DNA of 64,000 nt from Desulfurobacterium sp. TC5-1 (GCF_000421485.1 NZ_ATXC01000001.1:1-64000), one strand, 5' to 3'; shown: positions 45,195 to 54,493, numbered from the stretch's first letter. The notes: a model not told the origin generated them from the sequence alone. Numbers and translations: made by a program.

Positions 45195-46871
45195 ATGAAA
45201 AGATTTTCCGTAATTATACTTCTATTTTTTCTCTCTTTTGCCGCTCCTTCACTGGCAATGACCGAGAAAGAGGTGAAATCTTTTACCTCTTTGAGTCCAT
45301 CTTCTCCTATATCTTACTTGCTGTTTCTTCAGAAGTATCCCGATTCGCCTTTTGAAAAGACAGTGAAAGAGATGTTTATTGATTCTATCTTTCAAAGTGG
45401 AAATTATTCTGACTTTGCCGATATTGGTTTTGATGATATTGACGATTTCTATAAACTTGAGCTTGCCAGGATTTACAGGAAGAGAGGTTTAGAGGAAGAA
45501 GCGCAGAAGATTTACAGGGAGGTTTTTTCAAGGACGAACAGCTACGATGAGCAGATTTTAATTGATAATGCTGGAAACACGGCGTTTTTAACAGGTAACC
45601 AGACTGTAATTGCCAATAAAATCTGGTTTGCGATAAAGCGCAGGAATTTTGAAATTGCCAGGTTTTATCTTTCCCTTCTCCCTCCAGATAACAGGTTCTA
45701 TCTCTACTTTAAAGGAGTGATTCTATATAAAACCGGTAAGTACAGGGAGGCCGTTTTCTGTTTTGAGAACTCTTCCATTCCGGAAGCTCTCTTTTTTCGC
45801 CTTCTCCTTGAGAGGAATCCTTTTAAAAAGATAGAGCTTTTAAGAAAATTAATTGCTTCAGATGCTAAGAGGAATTTTAAGATTTCAGGTATAAGGATAA
45901 CTCTTAATAAACTTCTTGTTACTAACCTGCCGCTATTTAAGTTGGCCCTTGAGGGTGTTAAAAGTTTTGATTATAACCTGTACAAAGAGTACCTTGCTAA
46001 ATATTACATCAATGTTGGACAGTTCATAAAGGCACTTTCTATCTTGAAAACTTTAAATACGGAGTTTGGAAGAGGTCTTTCTGCAGCTATAGAAAAAACA
46101 GTTTTAGGCGAAGAGGTAAAGCTTGCTAACAACAGTTTTTACAAATTCATTTTAACAGGAAAAGGGCCTGCAGTTAAGTTTGAGAAGCCTTCTGTTTCAA
46201 TGATAAAAGACGAAGGCTTGAGGTATATAATTAAGAGTAAGAAGTATTTTTTACTGAACTTTCTTGATCTTTCTCGCTTTTCTCCCTTTGATTCTGCAGT
46301 TGCCTGTTATTTTGCAGGAAGATTTAGAGATGGAATAAAATTTGCCTCAAAAGCTGTTGCCTCAGTTTCTCCTGAAAAGAGAAATGTGCTTTATACAATT
46401 TTGTATCCGGCACCCTCTATGTTCAAAAACAGTGTTGTGACTCTTTCTATAGCGAGGCAGGAAAGTCTTTTTGATCCCGGTGCTTTTTCAAGAAGTGGTG
46501 CGATAGGTTACATGCAAATAATGCCTTCAACAGGGAAACATATAGCTTCTGTTATGGGAGATGATTTTAACGTTTCTGACCTTTATGATGAGAAGGTTAA
46601 TATTTCTTATGGGGCGTTTTACATAAAGAAGCTTATTAAAGAGTTTGGCTCTCTACCTGTTGCGGCAGCTGCGTACAATGCAGGTCCCGGACGTATAGCA
46701 AGGCTTTTGAAACTTTACGGTGGCGTTGATTCTAATGGTGAGTTTGTCCTTTTTGTTGATGCGTTTCTTCCCCTTGACGAAACGCGCAATTATGTGAAGA
46801 GGGTTGTTTCTAACTGTTTCTTTTATTCAAAGAGATTTGGTTTAAAGAATAACATCTGCCGGGTTAAATAA
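45195..46871 (+). CDS. slt: Soluble lytic murein transglycosylase, Slt70-like
   Basis: A signal peptide (MKRFSVIILLFFLSFAAPSLA) leads into a long helical-repeat superhelix (about 25-400), then the lysozyme-like SLT domain: ARQESLFDPGAFSRSGAIGYMQIMPSTG with the catalytic Glu, and AAAYNAGPGRIARLL. 558 aa. It cleaves peptidoglycan to 1,6-anhydromuropeptides in the periplasm. The ATG is fixed by the signal peptide; upstream extension would cross the tgt gene. Confidence 0.92.
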   Translation: MKRFSVIILLFFLSFAAPSLAMTEKEVKSFTSLSPSSPISYLLFLQKYPDSPFEKTVKEMFIDSIFQSGNYSDFADIGFDDIDDFYKLELARIYRKRGLEEEAQKIYREVFSRTNSYDEQILIDNAGNTAFLTGNQTVIANKIWFAIKRRNFEIARFYLSLLPPDNRFYLYFKGVILYKTGKYREAVFCFENSSIPEALFFRLLLERNPFKKIELLRKLIASDAKRNFKISGIRITLNKLLVTNLPLFKLALEGVKSFDYNLYKEYLAKYYINVGQFIKALSILKTLNTEFGRGLSAAIEKTVLGEEVKLANNSFYKFILTGKGPAVKFEKPSVSMIKDEGLRYIIKSKKYFLLNFLDLSRFSPFDSAVACYFAGRFRDGIKFASKAVASVSPEKRNVLYTILYPAPSMFKNSVVTLSIARQESLFDPGAFSRSGAIGYMQIMPSTGKHIASVMGDDFNVSDLYDEKVNISYGAFYIKKLIKEFGSLPVAAAAYNAGPGRIARLLKLYGGVDSNGEFVLFVDAFLPLDETRNYVKRVVSNCFFYSKRFGLKNNICRVK

Positions 46872-46879
46872 CCCGGCAG
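46856..46879. terminator. Bidirectional terminator between slt and the RND pump gene
   Basis: CTGCCGGGTT-AAAT-AACCCGGCAG is a perfect 10-bp stem covering the slt stop codon, followed by TTTGTT. Confidence 0.82.
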
Positions 46880-46884
46880 TTTGT

Positions 46885-49800
46885 TCACTCTGATAGTTCC
46901 TTTTTCGTATTGCCGTATGTGTAAACAAATAGGAGCGGAATGAATACAAGGGTTAAAAATGTCCCCACTATTAAACCGCCAATTGCCACGGCGCCAAGTG
47001 GAGCCAGTCTTTCAAGTCCTATGGCATTCCCCATGGCAACGGGTAACATTCCTGCAGTTGTTGCGAATGCGGTCATAAGAACCGGCCTTGTTCTGATTTT
47101 TATACTTTCAAGGATTGCCTCTTCAGGGTTCATTCCGTTCTTTATTCCGTTAAGTGCAAAATCTATTAGGAGAATTGCGTTGTTGACGATGATACCACTC
47201 AAGAGAACAAATCCCATCATTGCAGGCATTGATATATGATAATCGAAAATAAGCAGTGACCATGCTGCTCCGATAAGTGTAAGGGGAATGGACACAATTA
47301 TAAGCAGCGGTGCTTTTACCGAGTTGAACATGGGAACAAGAACGAAGAAAATGAGTAAAACGGCGAATCCTATTGCTTTGAGCATTCTTTTGGCAGAATC
47401 CGTAAACTGCTTTATGTCGCCTGTCTGTTCCATTTTTACATCTGGCGGAAGCTTTTTCCCTTTGAATGCTTTTTCAAAGCTTGCCATTATGTGAGTTATT
47501 GCTGCTTTTTTTCTGAAGCCGTAAACATCAAGGGTGTACTGAAGGCCTTCTCTTGTTATTACGTTAGGTTCATAAACATAGCTTATCCTTGCAACTGTTG
47601 AAAGAGGGATTTTGCCGGCTTTACTGTTTATCAAAGTGGTTTCAAGTGTTTTTACAGAGTCTCTGTCTGTTTTTTCAAGCCATACTCTTATCGTGAAATC
47701 TTTTGCATTTACTACGGGAAAAGATGCTGCTTTTATGCCTCTTAAAACAGTTGTTAATTGCATGGCTATATCTTCAGGTGTTAAACCGTATGCTGCCGCC
47801 TTTTTCTCATCTACGTTGAGGACGTAAACTTTTTTATTTTTGTTCCATGTTTTTGCAACACAGGTTATACCTTTGGTGTTGTATACTGCCTGTTCTATAA
47901 TTTTTCCTGCCTTTTCAAGGGAATCAAAATTTGAGGAATATAGTGTAACGTCAATGTTTCCTTTGATGCTGGATAGGGCAGTTGCACCGTAGTCTGAAAC
48001 TGTAAACTGCTCTATGTTTGGTATTTTGGCTATTTTTTTTCTTAACTCATCTTCTATCTGCCAGATTGATTTCTTTCTCTCAAACCGGTTAACATAGGTT
48101 GCTGTGATGCTTATGGAATCTATACCTCCGCCGCTTCCGATAGATAGTATGCCCGGTTCGCTTCCAATGGAGGAAGAAACTCTCAAAACTTTACCACTTG
48201 AGTATATTGCTTTTATAGTTTTTTTCAGCACATCTTCGCTATCTTTTATTTTCAGATTGGGATCAACTGTTATTCCAATTTTGACAATGCCTGTATCCAT
48301 GGGGGGCATTAGTTCTTTACCGACGATGGGCATTAGTCCTTTTACGCTCATTATAAAAAGGAAAATTAAAAATAAAACGTATCCTGCTGCAACTTTCTTG
48401 CTTTCCAGCCCTTTTTTAACAAGGTTGTGGAAAAACATTCTGAAAATGTTGTTAATTCTGGAAATGATGCTTTCAAATATTTCTTCTGCTTTCAGAATAA
48501 GGGGATTTTTTATGGCAAGAAGTCTCAGTGAAAGTAAAGGAACTGCTGTTATGGAAATTGCATAGGATGCTGCAAGTGCAAGGAGCAGTGTTCCTGCAAG
48601 GGGTCTGAATATTGTTTGTGGATAGTCTCCTACGAACATAATCGGAAACAGAGCGGCCATTGTTGTTATTGTTCCTGCAAGGTCTGAGAACATAATCTCT
48701 TCAGTTCCTTCCACTACTGCTTTTCTAATAGGCTTTTTAAGTTCTCTGTAGTGTCTTTCTATGTTTTCCATTACAACCACGGCATCATCTAAAAGGAGTC
48801 CCAGAGCCAGGATTATTGCGGTAAGTGTAACAACGTTGAACTCTATTCCTGTGAGCCACATGAGAGCTACGGTTGTCGCATATACAAGGGGAATTGTGAA
48901 TAGAACAACAAGAACCTGCCGGAAGCTTGCGAGGAAGAAGAAAACTACAATTGTTGACATAACAATTGCATCTCTCAGTGATTCAAACATGTTGGTGGTG
49001 CTTTGAAGAATTGTATCTTTTTGTGTGTCAGTTATGTGAAAGTTGAGTGCAGGATATTTTTTCTTTATAACTTTTAGGGTTTTTTCAACTTTATCTATTG
49101 TTTTTATCACGTCCGCATTTGTTTCTCTCTGGACGGCAAGGGCTATCGCAGGTTCTCTGTCACCGTAGTAGAGTGCACTGTTTTCGTAGTGACCGAAATA
49201 GACTTTTGCGATATCTCCTATGGTTATATTTCTTGTTACTGGAATGTTTTTTATCTTATCAAGGATGTCTCTCTTTCCTTTTATTTTCAGCAGTACTTTA
49301 CTGTAATTGCCTGTTATTGAACCTATTGCAAAGTCTCTGTCGTGTTTGGATAGTGCGGCGATGACCATTGAAGGAGATAGTCCATACTTATCAAGTTTTT
49401 TCTTGTCCGGTGTAACGATTACTTCTTTCCTGTATCCTCCAAAAACATCCACGTTTGCAACACCGTCGATCTTTAAAAGAGTGTCTTTAATATCATTTTC
49501 GGCGATTTCCCTTACATCGGTCAGGGGAAGTTTTTTTGAGGACACTGATATGACTACGATTGGTTGCAGTGTGTCATCTATCTTGTAAACTTGAGGTTCT
49601 CTGATATCGGGGGGAAGGTCATTTTTAATTTTTGAGAGAGCCTGCGTAACTTCCGTGGTGGCGGCATCTATGTTTTTACCGTAGTTAAATTCTGCATGAA
49701 TAACTGTAACTTCGTCGATAGTTGTTGAGTAAACACGCCTTATCCTGTCGAGGGTGTAAAGTTCTCTTTCAACGGGCACAGCAACGTTAGATGCAATTTC

Positions 49801-49965
49801 TTTTGCTGATGCCCCTGGCTCTACTATTACGACAGCAACTTCGGGCCGGTTTGAATTCGGGAACAGTTTTCTATTTATGCTGTTGTAGCCGAATATACCT
49901 AAAAACAGAAACAATGCCAGGAATGAGTAAATAAAATAAGGTCTTTTTAGTAAACTCTTAATCAT
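46885..49965 (-). CDS. RND-family efflux pump, inner-membrane permease
   Basis: This 1026-aa pump exports substrates using the proton gradient. The RND plan is clear: one N-terminal helix, a periplasmic loop (about 30-330), six helices with the proton-relay pair in ALGLLLDDAVVVMENIERHY, a second periplasmic loop, and five further helices ending GTFLTLVFIPLLFVYTYG. It resembles the HAE-1/multidrug group more than the heavy-metal (CusA) group, as there is no Met-rich channel. It overlaps the adaptor gene by 4 bases. Confidence 0.93.
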   Translation of the reverse strand: MIKSLLKRPYFIYSFLALFLFLGIFGYNSINRKLFPNSNRPEVAVVIVEPGASAKEIASNVAVPVERELYTLDRIRRVYSTTIDEVTVIHAEFNYGKNIDAATTEVTQALSKIKNDLPPDIREPQVYKIDDTLQPIVVISVSSKKLPLTDVREIAENDIKDTLLKIDGVANVDVFGGYRKEVIVTPDKKKLDKYGLSPSMVIAALSKHDRDFAIGSITGNYSKVLLKIKGKRDILDKIKNIPVTRNITIGDIAKVYFGHYENSALYYGDREPAIALAVQRETNADVIKTIDKVEKTLKVIKKKYPALNFHITDTQKDTILQSTTNMFESLRDAIVMSTIVVFFFLASFRQVLVVLFTIPLVYATTVALMWLTGIEFNVVTLTAIILALGLLLDDAVVVMENIERHYRELKKPIRKAVVEGTEEIMFSDLAGTITTMAALFPIMFVGDYPQTIFRPLAGTLLLALAASYAISITAVPLLSLRLLAIKNPLILKAEEIFESIISRINNIFRMFFHNLVKKGLESKKVAAGYVLFLIFLFIMSVKGLMPIVGKELMPPMDTGIVKIGITVDPNLKIKDSEDVLKKTIKAIYSSGKVLRVSSSIGSEPGILSIGSGGGIDSISITATYVNRFERKKSIWQIEDELRKKIAKIPNIEQFTVSDYGATALSSIKGNIDVTLYSSNFDSLEKAGKIIEQAVYNTKGITCVAKTWNKNKKVYVLNVDEKKAAAYGLTPEDIAMQLTTVLRGIKAASFPVVNAKDFTIRVWLEKTDRDSVKTLETTLINSKAGKIPLSTVARISYVYEPNVITREGLQYTLDVYGFRKKAAITHIMASFEKAFKGKKLPPDVKMEQTGDIKQFTDSAKRMLKAIGFAVLLIFFVLVPMFNSVKAPLLIIVSIPLTLIGAAWSLLIFDYHISMPAMMGFVLLSGIIVNNAILLIDFALNGIKNGMNPEEAILESIKIRTRPVLMTAFATTAGMLPVAMGNAIGLERLAPLGAVAIGGLIVGTFLTLVFIPLLFVYTYGNTKKELSE

Positions 49966-51086
49966 TCTTCACCACCTGCCACGAGTCTTATTAATTTTGA
50001 TTCGCTGCCGACAGCAACGGGCTCGTTTATAGAAGGCTTTATAACGGCCTTTTTGTTGTCTTCTGCTACCACAGTTACTTTTTTGAGCTTAAATTTGCCG
50101 TTCTCTCTGGCAACTATGTAAGTACCTTTGTCTTTATGAACTAACGCATTTAAAGGTACGGTTGTTCCTCTGACTTTTTTGAGAATAACTATTACGTTGA
50201 TAAGGCTGCCCTGGGGAATTTCTTTCCCATTTTCTAAGACTGCTTCCGCTGTTGGTAGTCCGTTTTCTGCTTCCAGATAGATTTTTGTTATCTTTCCGAT
50301 TCCGTACTTTGGTATTATCACCGGTTGTCCTGGTTCTAAACGGATATCGTCAGGAAATGTGAATACTACTTTTTCATAACCTGTCAGGATTGAAAGGATT
50401 GGTTTACCCGGAACTGCAAGATTCCCGTCTTTGAGGAAAACTTTTCCTACAATGCCGTTAACCGGTGAGGTTATAGTTGTATAGTTTAATAGACTTTCTT
50501 TTCCTTTTATAGCTTCTTTTAGACCCAATATTTCCTTCTGCTTTGCTTCAATTAATTTTTTCGTGCTTTCTACTTTTATCGTTTTGAGTTTAAGTTCTGT
50601 TTGAGCTCCTTCAAGTTGTTCTTTTGAAGCTCCTCCAGCTTCGTAGAGTGCCTTTACTCTTTTGAACTTATCTTCTGCAAATGTTTTTTCTGTTTGAGCA
50701 GCTTGAAGTGATAGTTTGAGAGCTTCTAACGATTTCTCTGCAGCCTGGAGGTTTTCTTTTAGTTGTTTTATCCCGCTTTCAATCTCACTGCCGTCTATCT
50801 TTGCCAGAAGGGTTCCTTTGCGGATCTTCTGGTTTTCAGTAACATAAACCCGGTTTATATATCCGGAAAGTTTTGTGGAAACAAGAACGGTGTTCTCTCT
50901 CAGTGCCCTTCCTGTGAAAACGGTCTTTTCGGTCACAGTTCCTGTTTTCGGAAGAACAGTTTTGACGGTGATTGAAGGAATGGTAGGTAAGGAAGCAGCT
51001 TCCATTTCTGCTTTTCTTTTCTTTACCAGTCTGATTCCTGCAAACACAACTGCTGCTACCACGACAATAGTCAGGATTTTTCTCAT
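49962..51086 (-). CDS. RND efflux periplasmic adaptor (membrane fusion protein)
   Basis: The 374-aa adaptor joins pump and outer-membrane channel. An N-terminal membrane anchor (ILTIVVVAAVVFAGIRLV) is followed by the lipoyl-like half GYINRVYVTENQKIRKGTLLAKID, a long coiled-coil hairpin (about 105-205), the second half NYTTITSPVNGIVGKVFLKDGNLA, and the beta-barrel region. It shares one base with the TolC-type gene. Confidence 0.92.
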   Translation of the reverse strand: MRKILTIVVVAAVVFAGIRLVKKRKAEMEAASLPTIPSITVKTVLPKTGTVTEKTVFTGRALRENTVLVSTKLSGYINRVYVTENQKIRKGTLLAKIDGSEIESGIKQLKENLQAAEKSLEALKLSLQAAQTEKTFAEDKFKRVKALYEAGGASKEQLEGAQTELKLKTIKVESTKKLIEAKQKEILGLKEAIKGKESLLNYTTITSPVNGIVGKVFLKDGNLAVPGKPILSILTGYEKVVFTFPDDIRLEPGQPVIIPKYGIGKITKIYLEAENGLPTAEAVLENGKEIPQGSLINVIVILKKVRGTTVPLNALVHKDKGTYIVARENGKFKLKKVTVVAEDNKKAVIKPSINEPVAVGSESKLIRLVAGGEE

Positions 51087-52330
51087 TATTTCACCTCACC
51101 TTTTACAAACTTCAGATAGTATATTGCGTCAAGCAGGTCGTACTTTGCTGTTATCAGGCGGCTTTTAGCGCTTTCAAACTTTGCCTCCGCGTTTAAAAGG
51201 TCGTAGATTGTTCCTGCTCCTGTGTCATACTTTACCTTTTCTATTTCTTTCACCTTCCTGGCGAATTCCAGCTCTTTCTCTATTCCTTTTATCCTTTCTT
51301 TTGCGGTTTCTATTTTTGCCAGTGCTTCTGTTAAACTTTTTTGTAAAGATAGTTTCTCTCTTTCCACTTCAAGCTTTGATGAAAGTGTTACTTCTTTTGC
51401 CATTTCCAGTTTTGCTTCTCTGCTTCCGAAATCAAATACAAGCCAATTGAAGCTTATGCCTATCTGCCAGAGTTTTGCACTTTCTCCTGCTCCGTAGTTT
51501 TTGCCGTAGTAAGCGTCAAGGTTGATTGATGGAAAGTAGGATGCTTTCAGTTTTTTTGTGTATTTTTTACTCTTTTCTAATTGAAGTTTAGCTATTTTTA
51601 TTCTTATGTTTTTGGAGATATTTGTGTCGGGTCTTACATCGGGAGTTTTTTTAACAGGTTCAAGTGTTCCTATCTCTTTTTTGCCCATCAGAAAGGCAAG
51701 CGCTGAACGTAGAGTTTTTATGTTTCCGTTTATAGTTTCTATTTCAGTGTTGATTCTTTCTATCTCTGCTTCAACTTTCAGGAGATCAATTTCAGGTCTC
51801 TTTCCGGTTTTTATACCCAATTTTATATTTTTTTTCAAAGTATTAAGGGCGTTAATATAGGAAGATAAAGCACTTCTATTTTCTTTTAGGGATAGAATTT
51901 TCAGGTATATTGATCGGACGTTGTAAGCAATTTGGGATTTTGAGAGCTGAAGATAATCTTCTGCAAGTTTCTTTTCCAGATTGGCTATTTTGACATCCTC
52001 AATTTTTGAAAATCCAGAGAATATGTTTACAGTGTAAGCAATTCCCAGGTTTCCTATATCTCTGTCTGAAGGTACCGGTGAAATAATAGGAGGAACAATG
52101 GGGGTCAGTGTTCTTGGGATGTTGTATCTTGTGTAACTTCCTTTGAATATAACTTTTCCAAAGTTGCTTCTCTTTTTGCTTTTTATGTTCATTTGTGCAG
52201 AGCGGACTTTTCTCTGTGTTATAAGTATATCGTAATTATTTTTGAGTGCGGTGTTCACTGCTTCTTCCATCGTAAGCCCGTATGCCGTTATTGGAAGCAG
52301 TACGGCGAGTACTGGTAAAAGTCTTTTCAA
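51086..52330 (-). CDS. TolC-family outer-membrane efflux protein
   Basis: TTG 52330 is chosen: GGAGG lies five bases upstream and it opens the signal peptide KRLLPVLAVLLPITAYG. The mature protein (414 aa total) has the duplicated TolC pattern LTMEEAVNTALKNNYDILI, with long coiled-coil helices, KTGKRPEIDLLKVEAEI in repeat one and YDTGAGTIYDLLNAEAKFESAKSRL in repeat two. First gene of the TolC-adaptor-pump operon. Confidence 0.9.
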   Translation of the reverse strand: MKRLLPVLAVLLPITAYGLTMEEAVNTALKNNYDILITQRKVRSAQMNIKSKKRSNFGKVIFKGSYTRYNIPRTLTPIVPPIISPVPSDRDIGNLGIAYTVNIFSGFSKIEDVKIANLEKKLAEDYLQLSKSQIAYNVRSIYLKILSLKENRSALSSYINALNTLKKNIKLGIKTGKRPEIDLLKVEAEIERINTEIETINGNIKTLRSALAFLMGKKEIGTLEPVKKTPDVRPDTNISKNIRIKIAKLQLEKSKKYTKKLKASYFPSINLDAYYGKNYGAGESAKLWQIGISFNWLVFDFGSREAKLEMAKEVTLSSKLEVEREKLSLQKSLTEALAKIETAKERIKGIEKELEFARKVKEIEKVKYDTGAGTIYDLLNAEAKFESAKSRLITAKYDLLDAIYYLKFVKGEVK

Positions 52331-52422
52331 TATTTCCTCCATGTAAAATGGTCTGTGTTTAAAGATACATTTAATTTTCTCTCTTTCATTGATGTTCGTC
52401 AAAAGTTTAAGGATTATCTTCC

Positions 52423-52451
52423 TTGACAGCGTTTGTTTAAAGAGTTATGCT
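52423..52451 (+). promoter_or_regulatory. Promoter of the ankyrin gene
   Basis: TTGACA (52423-52428), 17 bases, TATGCT (52446-52451); transcription start about 52458. Confidence 0.7.
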
Positions 52452-52453
52452 AA

Positions 52454-52468
52454 TGATAATCTTTTTCA
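52454..52468. promoter_or_regulatory. Fur-type box at the ankyrin gene start site
   Basis: TGATAATCTTTTTCA matches 12 of 14 fixed positions of TGATAATnATTATCA and lies across the predicted +1, where a repressor would act. T-richness makes a chance match possible. Confidence 0.4.
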
Positions 52469-52481
52469 AAAAGAGGTGAAG

Positions 52482-53678
52482 GTGAGAAAGGTTCTGAGTG
52501 TTGCAGTAATTCTTCTCTTTTTAACAACTGGAAGTTATGCGGGTGTTTCAAATCTTGAAATGTATAGAGGGCTTTTTTTGAGGGAGACGGCTCACCTGAA
52601 AAAGAGTGCTCTTCATGAAGCGGTTTTGAGGAACGATTTAGAAACAATAAAAAAACTTGTTTCGGAAGGTGTGAACGTTAATGTTCGCGATTCAAAAGGG
52701 ATGACACCTCTTGATTATGCATCGGCGCTTGACGAAGCAGATATTGTTAAATACCTGATAAATCACGGGGCAAGGATTGATGTTAAGGATAGGGAGGGTT
52801 ATCAGCCGATTCACTTTGCAGCGGAAAATGATGCTCTTAACTCTCTTAAGGTTTTAATAGAGAATGGAGCGGATGTAAACAGCAGGGATCGTTTAGGATT
52901 TACACCTCTTCATAGGGCAGTTCTGAACGGTAATCTTGACGTTGTTAAGTATTTGATAAAAACAGGAGCTGATATTAACTGTAAGAATGCTGGTGGTTAT
53001 CAGCCGATTCACTACGCTTCTATAAAGAACTATCCCGGTATTCTTGAATTTTTAATTTCAAAAGGTGCAGATGTAAATGCAAAAAACTTTATGGGATTTA
53101 CGCCACTGCATTTTGCCGTTTTTAAGGGAAATTTTGATATTGTGAAAATTCTTGTTAAGCACGGGGCTGATGTTAATGAGAAGGATGTTCATGGGTGGAC
53201 TCCTCTTTTGAAAGCTATAATAAAGCATAGAAACAAAATAGCGGTGTTTCTTATTAATAACGGTGCTGACGTTTCTGTTGAAACTTCCCTTGGTGAAACG
53301 CCCCTCCATTTTGCTGCCGGAGAAGGAGAACTTAACATTGTTAAGATTCTTTTAGAAAAAGGGGCAAATATTAATGTCAAGAATAGAGCGGGTAATACTC
53401 CTTTACATTATGCCGTTTACATGAACAGATTAAACATTGTGAGGTATCTTCTCTCTAAAGGGGCTTATGTTAATGTTCAGAATAGAGCAGGTGAGACGCC
53501 TCTCTATCTTGCTGCTAAAAATGGTAACTACAGAATTGTGAAGTTATTGTTAGACTCTGGAGCAGATGTTTCTCTTAAAACTAAAAAGGGTCTTACTCCT
53601 CTTTCCATCGCGACGATGAAAGGATATATTAATATAGTGAAGCTTCTTGAGAAGTGTGGGAGAGCGGGGAATATCTAA
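52482..53678 (+). CDS. Periplasmic ankyrin-repeat protein
   Basis: GTG 52482 with GAGG five bases upstream gives a clean signal peptide (VRKVLSVAVILLFLTTGSYAG). About 11 ankyrin repeats of 33 residues follow with the pattern G-TPLH-A---G---IVK-LL--GADVN-K, from SALHEAVLRNDLE to INIVKLLEKC. It is 398 aa with little outside the repeats, so it is a pure binding scaffold. It stands alone after its promoter and 143 bases before the selenoprotein peroxiredoxin. In Pseudomonas a periplasmic ankyrin protein (AnkB) supports catalase KatB; a similar link to peroxide defence is possible but unproven. Confidence 0.88.
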   Translation: MRKVLSVAVILLFLTTGSYAGVSNLEMYRGLFLRETAHLKKSALHEAVLRNDLETIKKLVSEGVNVNVRDSKGMTPLDYASALDEADIVKYLINHGARIDVKDREGYQPIHFAAENDALNSLKVLIENGADVNSRDRLGFTPLHRAVLNGNLDVVKYLIKTGADINCKNAGGYQPIHYASIKNYPGILEFLISKGADVNAKNFMGFTPLHFAVFKGNFDIVKILVKHGADVNEKDVHGWTPLLKAIIKHRNKIAVFLINNGADVSVETSLGETPLHFAAGEGELNIVKILLEKGANINVKNRAGNTPLHYAVYMNRLNIVRYLLSKGAYVNVQNRAGETPLYLAAKNGNYRIVKLLLDSGADVSLKTKKGLTPLSIATMKGYINIVKLLEKCGRAGNI

Positions 53679-53751
53679 TAATTTCTGGGAGAAGGGGTTA
53701 TGAAAAAAGTAAAGGAAACTTCTTTAAATAGAAAAAAGTATGATAGGTGCG

Positions 53752-53780
53752 TTGACATTAAAGTTTCTTTTCGTTACAAT
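53752..53780 (+). promoter_or_regulatory. Promoter of the peroxiredoxin gene
   Basis: TTGACA (53752-53757), 17 bases, TACAAT (53775-53780), 41 bases before the ATG. Confidence 0.75.
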
Positions 53781-53788
53781 TTTACTGC

Positions 53789-53803
53789 AAATAATTCTTA
53801 TTA
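53789..53803. promoter_or_regulatory. Possible PerR/Fur-type box in the peroxiredoxin leader
   Basis: AAATAATTCTTATTA matches 10 of 14 fixed positions of the PerR box TTATAATnATTATAA and lies at the predicted start of transcription. Confidence 0.3.
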
Positions 53804-53821
53804 CCAATAAGGAGGTGGAGT

Positions 53822-54439
53822 ATGGCTCTGGTAGGACAGAAGGCGCCGGAATTTGAGCTTCAGGCGTACGACCCAACAACAGATAGCTACACTTCAGTGA
53901 AACTTGCCGATTATGTTCCGAACAATGATGGTAAGTTTTTAATTGTATGCTTCTATCCGGCAGACTTTACGTTTGTCTGACCAACAGAATTAGCTGCGGT
54001 CGCAGCTATGCACGAGGAGATCAAAAAGCGTGGTGCTGAAGTTATTGCTATTTCAACAGACACAGTGTTTAGTCACCAGATTTTCTGTAAGGTGGAACCT
54101 CTTATGAAGGATGTTAAATTCCTGCTTGCTGCTGATCCAACGGGTGAAACTGCAAGGAAGTATGGCGTTTACATGGAAGATGCAGGAATTGCAAGAAGAG
54201 GAAGATTTATTATCAACCCTGACGGTGTAATTGTTGCTGAGGAAGTTCTTAATCCACCGGTTGGTAGGAGCGTTAAGGAACTCCTCAGGCAGCTTGATGC
54301 CTGGAAGTATGTTTATGAACATCCTGATGAAGCATGTCCTGCTAACTGGAGACCGGGTAAAACAACACTTAAGCCAGGTCCTGACATTGCAGGTAATGTT
54401 GGAAGTGTAGTAACCATTGATGAAATTCTTTCAGAGTAA
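53822..54439 (+). CDS. prxU: Selenocysteine-containing peroxiredoxin (AhpC/typical 2-Cys Prx family)
   Basis: The gene reads as one frame from ATG 53822 (AAGGAGG upstream) to TAA 54439 if TGA 53978-53980 is decoded as selenocysteine, giving 205 aa. The TGA is codon 53 and falls exactly on the peroxidatic position: FYPADFTFV-Sec-PTE, where relatives have FVCPTE. The resolving Cys is present near the C-terminus (EACPANW, Cys172). A SECIS-like hairpin lies just downstream of the TGA. A gene caller that stops at TGA would report only the part from about 54008. No sel genes or tRNA-Sec are in the window. Confidence 0.93.
53991..54008 (+). promoter_or_regulatory. Bacterial SECIS element
   Basis: TAGCTGC and GCAGCTA form a perfect 7-bp stem closed by the loop GGTC, beginning 10 bases after the UGA and with the loop 17 bases after it. 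E. coli fdhF SECIS has a GGUC apical loop 18 bases after its UGA. It lies inside the coding sequence. Confidence 0.8.
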
Positions 54440-54458
54440 AAGTGTATTAGAAGTTTAT

Positions 54459-54493
54459 AAAGAGAGATGGGAGCTAAATCCCCATCTCTCTTT
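54459..54493 (+). terminator. Terminator after the peroxiredoxin gene
   Basis: AAAGAGAGATGGG and CCCATCTCTCTTT form a perfect 13-bp stem around a 9-base loop, followed by GCTTTT. Confidence 0.85.

Noticed and set aside
52661-53660. Periodic 99-base repeats that could be a DNA repeat array
   Set aside because: The period is the 33-residue ankyrin unit; nucleotide identity between units is low, so it is protein repetition and not a CRISPR or tandem DNA repeat.
53700-53810. 36-codon frame before the peroxiredoxin gene
   Set aside because: It runs across the TTGACA/TACAAT promoter of the peroxiredoxin, and its composition is typical of AT-rich intergenic DNA.
54008-54439. Peroxiredoxin as a truncated gene or pseudogene starting at 54008
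   Set aside because: The frame continues upstream through one TGA exactly at the catalytic codon with a SECIS-like hairpin behind it; promoter and ribosome site lie before 53822.
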